DNA of 16,821 nucleotides from DASSFZ01 sp036514635 (GTDB lineage Bacteria; Chloroflexota; Anaerolineae; Fen-1058): positions 1 to 16,821 of the forward strand of contig DATBWU010000369.1 in the NCBI GenBank assembly GCA_036514635.1, read 5' to 3'. Numbering within the stretch: the first letter of the stretch is position 1; each line of letters begins with the position of its first letter. Both the position numbers and the translations under genes were made by a program. Under the pieces are notes generated by a model. That model was not told the DNA's origin and did not search any database. It worked only from the letters and a program-made list of their open reading frames with translations. This document shows positions 5,571 through 11,184 of the stretch, in pieces.

Positions 5571-6664
5571 CCATTCGTTCTCTGGAACTCCCGCATAAAC
5601 TCCGCCAGCGCTTCCGCCGAGGCTAACGGCAGCGCGTTGTACAACGACGCGCGTAGCCCGCCGACGGAGCGATGCCCTTTCAGCCCGACGAGACCTTCGG
5701 CCTCGGACTTCTTCACGAAGTGCTTCTCGAGTTCTTCGGTGGGCAGGCGGAAGGTGACGTTCATGCGCGATCGAGAATCGGGCTGCGCGTGGCCGCGATA
5801 GAACCCGCCGCTGGCGTCGATCACGTCGTAGACCCGCTTCGCCTTGGCCTCGTTGCGCTTCTGAATCTCGGCCACCCCGCCGATGTCGATCAGCCACTTC
5901 AGCACCAGCCCCACTGCGTACACGCCGAACGTCGGCGGCGTGTTATGCAGTGAGTGACTCTCGGCCAGCACTTTGTAATCGAGCATTGCCGGCAGGTTGG
6001 CCGGAATGCGCTCAAACAGGTCATTGCGAATGATCGCCACGACCACGCCCGACGGCCCTAGGTTCTTCTGCGCGCCGGCGTAGATCAGACCGTACTTCGT
6101 CACATCGATCGGGCGGCTCACGATGTCCGAAGATGCATCGGACACCAGTGGCGCGCCGTCGGGCAAGACCGGTTCGCTCGGCCACTCGACGCCCTGGATC
6201 GTCTCGTTCGACGTGAAGTGCAGGTAGGCCGCGTGCGGATCGAGTTGCAGCTCGGAGGGCGCAGGGATGCGGTTGAAGTTGCCGTCTTGGGTCGATGCGG
6301 CGATGTGAACTTTGCCGATCTTCTGCGCTTCCTTGATCGCCGTCTGTGACCAGTTGCCGGTGAGCACGTAATCCGCCGAGCCATCTTGGGGCAGCAAGTT
6401 CATCGGCGCCATCGCGAACTGCAAATTCGCGCCGCCTTGCAGGAACGCGATGGAATAGGATTCGGGGATGTTGAGCAGCGTCCGCAAGTCGGCTTCGGCG
6501 CGATGGACGATGTCCTCGAATTCCTTCGAGCGGTGACTCATCTCCATCACCGACATACCTGTGCCGGCGTAGTTGAGCATCTCGTCACGGAGCTGCTCCA
6601 GCACCGGCTCGGGCATAGCGGCCGGGCCTGGATTGAAGTTGTGAGCACGGTTATTTTTATACAT
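5567..6664 (-). CDS. serC: Phosphoserine aminotransferase
   Basis: From ATG 6664 the protein has 365 residues, the usual SerC length, beginning MYKNNRAHNFNPGPAAMPEP. The PLP lysine is Lys200 in YAGAQKNLGPSG. Other SerC marks are GTGMSVMEMSHRS (35-47) and LHFTSNETIQGVEW (148-161). It converts 3-phosphohydroxypyruvate and glutamate to O-phosphoserine. The 20-codon longer open frame upstream lacks SerC similarity, while AAGG lies about 8 bases before 6664. It sits between trpB2 (150-base gap) and serA (77-base gap) on one strand, so it may belong to the T-box-controlled transcript. The last codons run into the repeat at 5561-5570, which supplies the TAA stop. Confidence 0.95.
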   Translation of the reverse strand: MYKNNRAHNFNPGPAAMPEPVLEQLRDEMLNYAGTGMSVMEMSHRSKEFEDIVHRAEADLRTLLNIPESYSIAFLQGGANLQFAMAPMNLLPQDGSADYVLTGNWSQTAIKEAQKIGKVHIAASTQDGNFNRIPAPSELQLDPHAAYLHFTSNETIQGVEWPSEPVLPDGAPLVSDASSDIVSRPIDVTKYGLIYAGAQKNLGPSGVVVAIIRNDLFERIPANLPAMLDYKVLAESHSLHNTPPTFGVYAVGLVLKWLIDIGGVAEIQKRNEAKAKRVYDVIDASGGFYRGHAQPDSRSRMNVTFRLPTEELEKHFVKKSEAEGLVGLKGHRSVGGLRASLYNALPLASAEALAEFMREFQRTNG

Positions 6665-6689
6665 GGTTTCGCCTTGTGAAAAGAAAATT

Positions 6690-6722
6690 GGCTCTCCTGA
6701 CTTTAGCGGGAATTGAACCGCC
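6690..6722. repeat. 33-bp dispersed repeat, copy 1
   Basis: The sequence starting GGCTCTCCTGACTTTAGCGG matches 11063-11095 at 28 of 33 positions. In both places it is joined directly to an ACCGCC-type repeat. Read on the minus strand it contains GGTTCAATTCC, like a tRNA T-arm, but no tRNA can be folded around it. Confidence 0.7.
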
Positions 6723-6781
6723 AAGTCGCAAAGGACGCCAAGTTATTCAAATGCTTCGCGGTCTTTGCGCCTTCGCGGTGA
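6717..6781. repeat. Palindromic repeat ACCGCCAAG...CTTCGCGGTGA between trpB2 and serC
   Basis: The left arm (6717-6742, ACCGCCAAGTCGCAAAGGAC and onward) and right arm (6754-6781, ending CCTTCGCGGTGA) are imperfect inverted copies. This is the AAG-rich variant of the intergenic repeat family. It lies in the 150-base trpB2-serC gap and would form a hairpin in a joint transcript; there is no U-tract. Confidence 0.7.
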
Positions 6782-6814
6782 GGCTTTTCCCGTTGAACCC
6801 GGAAGAGCAGAAAA

Positions 6815-8185
6815 TTACATCGCCGGAACTTCCGGCAGATGCTTCATCGCTTCTTCGACCAGCGCCCGCGGATACTCGTAGTCTTCCAGCTTGCCGTGCA
6901 GGAAGGCATCGTACGCATTCAGGTCGAAGTGGCCGTGGCCGGACAGGTTGAACGCGATCACCTGGCCCTTGCCTTCCGCCTTGCACTTCAACGCCTCGTC
7001 GATCGCCACACGTATGGCGTGGGCCGATTCGGGAGCCGGGACGATGCCCTCCGCCCGTGCGAACTGCACCGCCGCCTGGAACGTCGGCACTTGATGCACG
7101 GCCACCGCTTCGATGTCGCCGTGATCGTACAGGGCGCATACGTGCGGAGCCATGCCGTGATAGCGTAGCCCGCCCGCGTGTATCCCCGGCGGCACAAACG
7201 TGTGGCCCAGCGTGTGCATCTTGACGATGGGCGCCGTTTCAGCACTATCGCCATAGTCGAACGTATACCGGCCTTTGGTCAACGTTGGGCAGGCCATCGG
7301 CTCGACGGCAATGACGCGCGTCTTCTTTCCGGCGGTGAAGTTCTGATGCAAAAAGGGGAAGGTGAAGCCGGAGAAGTTGCTCCCGCCGCCGATGCAGCCG
7401 ATCACCATGTCCGGGTATTCGCCGGCCATCTCGAACTGTTTGAGCGCCTCCAGGCCGATGACGGTCTGGTGCATCAGCACGGGCGGCAGCACCGACCCTA
7501 ACGAATACTTGTACTTCCCGCCCGAAGTGACGGCGGCTTCGACGCCTTCGGAAATGGCAATGCCCAATGAACCGGGATGATCTGGATTCTCGGCCAGCAG
7601 TTTCCGGCCGTATTGGGTCTTGTCCGAAGGGCTGGGCACGACCGTCGCGCCGAAGGTTTCCATGATGACGCGGCGGTAGGGCTTCTGGTCGTAAGACACG
7701 CGGACCATATATACGTGGCATTCCAGGCCGAAGAAGTTGCAGGCCATCGCCAGCGCCGAGCCCCACTGGCCTGCGCCCGTCTCGGTGGTAATGCCTTTCA
7801 CGCCTTCTTCTTTAGCGTAGAAGGCCTGCGCCAGCGCGGTGTTCGGCTTGTGCGAGCCGACCGGCGAGACGCCTTCGTACTTGTAGTAAATGTGGGCCGG
7901 CGTATCGAGAACCTGCTCCAGCCTCCGCGCTCGGATCAGCGGCGAGGGTCGCCACAGTTTGTAGATCTCGCGCACCGGCTCGGGGATCTCGATCCAGCGC
8001 TCCATGCTCACCGCTTCCATGATGAACTTCATGGGGAAGAGCACGGCCAGGAAATCGGGCGTGACCGGCTCTTTGGTCGCGGGGTGCAGCAAAGGGCCGG
8101 GTGAGGCAGGCATGTCCGGGTTGATGTTGTACCACGCCTTGGGAATGTCCTCTTCGGGCAGCAGAAACTTGTATCGGTCGCTCAT
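6815..8185 (-). CDS. trpB2: Tryptophan synthase beta chain, TrpB2 type
   Basis: The protein has 456 residues, the length of the TrpB2 class and longer than TrpB1 (about 400). The PLP lysine is Lys113 in GSHKPNTA, the catalytic glutamate Glu135 in TETGAGQWG (TrpB1 has QHG), and the phosphate loop is CIGGGSNFSG. The N-terminal RPSPLIRARRLEQ is also TrpB2-like. It condenses indole with L-serine to give tryptophan. No trpA is nearby, so it may act as a stand-alone indole-salvaging enzyme or with a distant TrpA. The start at 8185 is set by AGGAGG six bases upstream. A longer open frame to 8287 is rejected because it runs through the T-box terminator. The tryptophan T-box immediately upstream confirms the role. 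Confidence 0.96.
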   Translation of the reverse strand: MSDRYKFLLPEEDIPKAWYNINPDMPASPGPLLHPATKEPVTPDFLAVLFPMKFIMEAVSMERWIEIPEPVREIYKLWRPSPLIRARRLEQVLDTPAHIYYKYEGVSPVGSHKPNTALAQAFYAKEEGVKGITTETGAGQWGSALAMACNFFGLECHVYMVRVSYDQKPYRRVIMETFGATVVPSPSDKTQYGRKLLAENPDHPGSLGIAISEGVEAAVTSGGKYKYSLGSVLPPVLMHQTVIGLEALKQFEMAGEYPDMVIGCIGGGSNFSGFTFPFLHQNFTAGKKTRVIAVEPMACPTLTKGRYTFDYGDSAETAPIVKMHTLGHTFVPPGIHAGGLRYHGMAPHVCALYDHGDIEAVAVHQVPTFQAAVQFARAEGIVPAPESAHAIRVAIDEALKCKAEGKGQVIAFNLSGHGHFDLNAYDAFLHGKLEDYEYPRALVEEAMKHLPEVPAM

Positions 8186-8237
8186 GGTGGCCTCCTGGTA
8201 TGGATGATATAGGGCGGAACGGACGGCGTACGGACAA

Positions 8238-8560
8238 ACAAGTCCCCTCTCATCCTGGGACGAGAGGGGACTTCCCCGTGGTGCCACCCAGATTAAGCTT
8301 GCCTTGTAACGAAAAACCCTGCCGGTGACGCGCAGCAGGATTCTCAGGCCAGCCTCACTCGAATGGATATCGAAACGCTCGAATATCCTCTGCTGCGATA
8401 ACGGGGCAGTTCCGGCACAGGCTACGCTTTACGACGATTCACCTGCGCAGCTCCGAGGTCCATTCCGCGGGCACGCGGTTCAGGCTCACACCACGGCACC
8501 CGACTCTCTGGCCGCATCCGGCGCGTACTTGTCCTCTTCACGGCTATTGCGGTATTGGAG
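8238..8560 (-). promoter_or_regulatory. Tryptophan T-box riboswitch leader of trpB2
   Basis: Read on the minus strand, the leader has the stem I landmarks GAAGAGGACAAGTAC (about 8542-8528), AGAGAGTCGGGTGCCGTGG and GTGTGAGCC (8509-8483), then GAATGGACCTCGGAGC. In that string the specifier codon is TGG (8462-8460), tryptophan. A stem III-like region follows, then the T-box sequence TGGGTGGCACCACGG (8290-8276) and a terminator hairpin. The antiterminator bulge UGGC (8286-8283) can pair with a GCCA tRNA end, matching the G73 discriminator usual for bacterial tRNA-Trp. Uncharged tRNA-Trp would stabilise the antiterminator and switch on trpB2, and perhaps serC and serA behind it. Confidence 0.95.
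8240..8273 (-). terminator. T-box-controlled terminator hairpin
   Basis: On the minus strand AAGTCCCCTCTC (8273-8262) pairs perfectly with GAGAGGGGACTT (8251-8240) around a 10-base loop, followed by GTTTGTC. The 5' arm lies directly after the T-box sequence, so it competes with the antiterminator. The U-run is weak. The trpB2 ribosome site is more than 40 bases downstream and not in the hairpin, so transcriptional control is more likely than translational. Confidence 0.85.
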
Positions 8561-8569
8561 TTGCGCCAA

Positions 8570-8599
8570 GATATATCACAACTTGGCGTAAAATGTCAA
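8570..8599 (-). promoter_or_regulatory. Promoter of the T-box/trpB2 transcript
   Basis: The minus strand has a perfect -35 TTGACA (8599-8594), an 18-base spacer and the -10 TATATC (8575-8570). It lies just upstream of the leader and 46 bases after the end of the upstream enzyme gene. CGCCAAG (minus 8588-8582) and CTTGGCG (8570-8564) form a perfect 7-bp inverted repeat around the -10, a possible operator. Confidence 0.7.
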
Positions 8600-8644
8600 G
8601 CGCCGATTTCTCTCGCCATACCCACTTTCACTCAAGGCGCTCGT

Positions 8645-9631
8645 CTAAAACTCCACCCACGTCCCCACGCCGGCTTGCTGCGCCTTGCGATAGACATATT
8701 CCGCCGACGCCAGGTCCTCCACCGCCAGGCCCAATGATTTGAACAGCGTGATCTCGTCGTCGGATGTGCGCCCAGGCTTGGCGCCGATCAGCACGTCGCC
8801 GATCTCGGCTTTGATATGATCCGGCCCGATCGCGCCCTCGCGCATCGCCAGTAGAACGTCGCCCGACTCGTTGAGCGCCGACTCGCGCCGATCGACGAAC
8901 AGGCTGGCCGCAGCCATGGCCGCTGCGTCGATCTCGCGCGCCGCCGGAATGCTCGACCCGACCGCGTTGATGTGTGCGCCGGGCTTGATCCACTCGATTC
9001 TGAGGATCGGCTCGGCGGCCGTCGTCGCCGTGACGATGATGTCCGCGCCGGTCACCGCCTCTTCGACGCTACCCACCGGATCGATGGGCGCGAGCACGTG
9101 AAAGCCCATCTCGTCGGCGAAGGCGCGCGCGTGATCGAAGTTACGACTCGCCACGCGCACGCGCCGGATCGGGCGGACGGCAGCCATCGCGGCGAGGTGC
9201 GTCCGGGCCTGCACGCCCGTGCCGACGATCGCCAGCTCCACCGAATCGTCGCGCGACAGCAATTGGCTTGCCACGCCCGATACGGCGGCGGTGCGGATCG
9301 CGGTGATGGCCGACGCATTCATCAAGGTCAGCAACTCGCCCGTCTCCGCGCTGAACAGCATCACCGCACCCTGGTGCGCATCCTTACCGCCGCGCGGGTT
9401 GCCGGGGAAGACACAAAACGCTTTCAATCCATACCCCGCTCGCTCACCCAACCGATACGACGGCATCAGCACCATCACTCCGGCGGCATCGGGTGGACGG
9501 ATGACGGTGCGCAGCGGCTGGTGAACCTGCCCTCGCGCCAGCGCCATCAGTGCATCGCGCATCACGCTCATACATTCGTCGATTGGCAACAGTTGCTCGA
9601 CTTCTTCCCGCGTCAGGATCAGAACGCTCAT
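8645..9631 (-). CDS. Ornithine cyclodeaminase/mu-crystallin family NAD(P)-dependent enzyme
   Basis: The protein has 328 residues from ATG 9631, preceded by GGAGAGGGC. The family signatures are GLKAFCVFPGN (Lys70), HQGAVMLFSAETGELL, NASAITAIRTAAVSG (Arg113) and the dinucleotide site VGTGVQARTH (136-145). The C-terminal half has INAVGSS and EIGDVLIGAKPGR. True ornithine cyclodeaminases carry an Asp-Xaa-Pro-Gly-Lys segment after the VG strand. Here it reads VGSSIPAAREID, as in alanine dehydrogenase or ketimine reductase-type members, so cyclodeamination of ornithine is not assured. It has its own candidate promoter and is separated from trpB2 by the T-box promoter, so it is probably a separate transcription unit. 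The substrate cannot be assigned. Confidence 0.9.
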   Translation of the reverse strand: MSVLILTREEVEQLLPIDECMSVMRDALMALARGQVHQPLRTVIRPPDAAGVMVLMPSYRLGERAGYGLKAFCVFPGNPRGGKDAHQGAVMLFSAETGELLTLMNASAITAIRTAAVSGVASQLLSRDDSVELAIVGTGVQARTHLAAMAAVRPIRRVRVASRNFDHARAFADEMGFHVLAPIDPVGSVEEAVTGADIIVTATTAAEPILRIEWIKPGAHINAVGSSIPAAREIDAAAMAAASLFVDRRESALNESGDVLLAMREGAIGPDHIKAEIGDVLIGAKPGRTSDDEITLFKSLGLAVEDLASAEYVYRKAQQAGVGTWVEF

Positions 9632-9688
9632 CTGCCCTCTCCGATTTCCCAAGATAACATACAGGCCGCACCACACTGTGACGAGGCG

Positions 9689-9718
9689 AGTATAGCGCAG
9701 ACATAGGGCTTCGCACAA
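9689..9718 (-). promoter_or_regulatory. Candidate promoter for the cyclodeaminase-family gene
   Basis: The minus strand has TATACT (9694-9689) as a good -10, 57 bases before the start codon. TTGTGC (9718-9713) lies 18 bases further up as a weak -35. The assignment rests mainly on the -10. Confidence 0.4.
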
Positions 9719-9726
9719 GCCGCTGA

Positions 9727-9792
9727 AGGTGACCGGCACTTTCTCGGGTTAAAGCGAGCCATGTCCGATCATCGGGCAAGTGCCGGTCACCT
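9727..9792. repeat. 66-bp element with perfect 15-bp inverted ends
   Basis: AGGTGACCGGCACTT (9727-9741) and AAGTGCCGGTCACCT (9778-9792) are exact inverted copies. They extend to CTGA/TCAG with a one-base indel. The 36-base centre has no coding sense. The element lies between the two divergent promoters of this gap, so it could be a small MITE-type palindrome or an insulating terminator. No clear target duplication is seen. Confidence 0.65.
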
Positions 9793-9834
9793 CAGTTCGC
9801 CCAACTTGAAACACACGCCTCGAAGCACTCCGAG

Positions 9835-9863
9835 TTGCCTTTTTGCGGCGGTGATTGTATCAT
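9835..9863 (+). promoter_or_regulatory. Candidate promoter for the selenocysteine peroxiredoxin gene
   Basis: TTGCCT (9835-9840), a 17-base spacer and TATCAT (9858-9863), the latter preceded by TG, form a reasonable sigma-70 type promoter. The resulting 5' leader of about 130 bases contains a small hairpin (CGAAGG 9928-9933 with CCTTCG 9944-9949). Apart from this, the inverted repeat and the divergent promoter, I see nothing in the 9632-10000 gap. Confidence 0.5.
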
Positions 9864-10000
9864 CGACGCAAGCCAAGACACCCGCTTGGACACAGCATCG
9901 CTGCACCGAAAATACTTACACCGCGCACGAAGGGACGCTTGTTCCTTCGCGCGTCGTTGTTTCGATGTGTTTTCATGCGTCGAACAGACAGGAGATGCCG

Positions 10001-10471
10001 ATGTCCTCTGAACCGATCGCCGTGGGGCAACCTGCGCCCGACTTCTCGCTGCCGGCCAGCATCGGCCCCAGCCCGCTGAGCTTGTCCGGCTTGCGCAGCA
10101 AGGTGGTCGTGCTGCTGTTCTACGTCCTCGACTTCACCGATACCTGACGGACGGAGCTTGCCTCGTTCGAGAAGAATCTGTCTCGCTTCGAGGCAGTGAA
10201 TGCCCAGGTGCTGGGCATCAGCGTGGACAGCGTGCACTCGCATCGCGCCTTCGCCAAAGAACTCGGCATCGCCGGCCTGCCGCTGCTGGCCGACTTCCAT
10301 CCAAAGGGCGAGGTGATTAAAGCCTACGGCCTGTGGCGCGAGGACAAAGGCTACAGCCGCCGCGCCGTGGTCATCGTCGATCGAGAAGGCATCGTGCGAT
10401 ACGCGGAGGTTGTCCCGGTCGGCCCGCCGAGTGTGGAGACAGTGCTGGAGGAAGTGAAGGCCGTTGCCTGA
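10001..10471 (+). CDS. Selenocysteine-containing peroxiredoxin (AhpE/BCP-like), UGA read as Sec49
   Basis: The gene reads as one 156-residue peroxiredoxin if the in-frame TGA at 10145-10147 is decoded. The part before it ends VVVLLFYVLDFTDT and the part after begins RTELASFEKN, so TGA sits exactly at the peroxidatic cysteine of the DFTxxC-TEL motif. Downstream family marks are VLGISVDSVHSHRAF, PLLADFHPKGEV and RRAVVIVDREGIVRY, close to 1-Cys AhpE-type enzymes. No cysteine occurs anywhere else, so Sec49 would be the only redox residue and there is no resolving cysteine. A SECIS-like hairpin follows at once (10158-10196). ATG 10001 has AGGAG six bases upstream. It would reduce peroxides in the cytosol, with an external thiol as reductant. 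The alternative is a recent nonsense mutation of TGC or TGT. Confidence 0.88.
10158..10196 (+). promoter_or_regulatory. Candidate bacterial SECIS element in the peroxiredoxin coding region
   Basis: The lower stem TTGCCTCG (10158-10165) pairs with CGAGGCAG (10189-10196), 8 bp with one G-U. An internal loop of TT against CTT follows. The upper stem CGAGA (10168-10172) pairs with TCTCG (10181-10185). The apical loop is AGAATCTG (10173-10180). The loop begins 25 bases after the TGA and has a G in its second position, both within the usual description of bacterial SECIS elements. SelB would bind it to deliver Sec-tRNA. Confidence 0.72.
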
Positions 10472-10532
10472 CGAACGACAAAGGACGAATGACGAACACG
10501 TTCACCCTTCGTCGTTGGTCCTTCGTCCTTCA
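10469..10532. repeat. GGACGAATGACGAA-type palindromic repeat overlapping the peroxiredoxin stop
   Basis: The left arm (10469-10496: TGACGAACGACAAAGGACGA then ATGACGAA) and right arm (10508-10532, TTCGTCGTTGGTCCTTCGTC then CTTCA) are imperfect inverted copies around an 11-base loop. The stop codon TGA is the first triplet of the left arm. The transcript into the next gene would carry a hairpin here. Confidence 0.7.
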
Positions 10533-10580
10533 TCATCAATTGCAATTCGAGTTTTCATCCTGAGCCAAAGGAGTCAATAC

Positions 10581-11054
10581 ATGCTCGCCATCCTGTTCTG
10601 GTTCCACCTGATGGGCATCGCTATTTGGGTCGGCGGATCGTTCTTGATGCCGCTGATCATTGTGCCGACGGCCCAATCCGCGCTCGAGCCGCTCGCGCGC
10701 ATGAAGTTCATGACTGCGCTATCGCAACGATTGACATCTTGGATGCTGGTAGCGATCTTGGTCGTCGTGGTCACGGGCATCTTGCAGACGAACCAGATAT
10801 TCGGCCTGGCTTATCTGTTGGGAGTGAATGTGCTGTCGGTCAAGATCGTCGTCGCGGTAGTGATGATCGCTAACGGGTTCTATCTGGGCAACATCCTGCC
10901 CAAGCGCGCGGCGGCGCTGGCCCCCGCGCCCGGCGCGCCGCCGTCGCCGCAGTTTCTCCGGGCCATCCGCCTGCAAGCGATGCATGGTTGGATCCAGGCC
11001 GGGCTGGGCGTGGTGGTCCTGCTGCTCGTCGGCATTTTGACTGCGCCGGTTTAG
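10581..11054 (+). CDS. CopD-like four-helix integral membrane protein
   Basis: The protein has 157 residues from ATG 10581, with AAAGGAGT seven bases upstream. Four hydrophobic segments are clear: about 2-28 (FWFHLMGIAIWVGGSFLMPL), 50-70 (WMLVAILVVVVTGIL), 78-105 (LLGVNVLSVKIVVAVVMIAN) and 131-153 (HGWIQAGLGVVVLLLVGIL). His9 and Trp16 in the first helix, the GG pair and a histidine at the start of the last helix resemble the CopD/heme-binding membrane family (PF05425-like). A role in copper or heme handling is only family-based. It lies 109 bases after the peroxiredoxin on the same strand and may be co-transcribed. A longer open frame from 10464 is rejected because it runs through the repeat. 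Confidence 0.82.
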   Translation: MLAILFWFHLMGIAIWVGGSFLMPLIIVPTAQSALEPLARMKFMTALSQRLTSWMLVAILVVVVTGILQTNQIFGLAYLLGVNVLSVKIVVAVVMIANGFYLGNILPKRAAALAPAPGAPPSPQFLRAIRLQAMHGWIQAGLGVVVLLLVGILTAPV

Positions 11055-11062
11055 AAACTATC

Positions 11063-11115
11063 GGCTCTCCCGACTCTGGCGGGAATCAAACCGCCGAGGA
11101 CGCAGAGAGCGCGGA
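11063..11115. repeat. 33-bp dispersed repeat, copy 2, joined to an ACCGCC-type repeat
   Basis: Positions 11063-11095 (GGCTCTCCCGACTCTGGCGG onward) match 6690-6722 at 28 of 33 bases. They are followed by CGAGGACGCAGAGAGCGCGG, a left arm of the palindromic repeat family without a visible right arm. It begins 8 bases after the CopD-like stop codon. Confidence 0.7.
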
Positions 11116-11184
11116 ATGTCGGTTCCATACGTGCAGGACTTTTACGCCATTGATTGCGAGGCGGGTCGGCGAAGAGAATGAAGC

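Noticed and set aside
6690..6722. Possible tRNA gene on the minus strand, because of GGTTCAATTCC
   Set aside because: The T-stem needs an 8-base loop, and no D-arm, anticodon arm or acceptor partner lies upstream. Sequence next to it is palindromic repeat.
8186..8287. N-terminal extension of trpB2 to an upstream start
   Set aside because: The extension translates the T-box terminator hairpin, whereas AGGAGG directly precedes the start at 8185 and TrpB2 proteins begin there.
8972..9706. Open frame of 244 codons on the + strand opposite the cyclodeaminase-family gene
   Set aside because: It has no recognisable domain and no ribosome site, and shares the codon-phase shadow composition of the real gene on the minus strand.
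10145..10147. TGA as a sequencing error or pseudogene-making mutation in the peroxiredoxin
   Set aside because: It is not fully excluded. The position at the catalytic residue, absence of other lesions, absence of any other cysteine and the SECIS-like hairpin make selenocysteine the better explanation.
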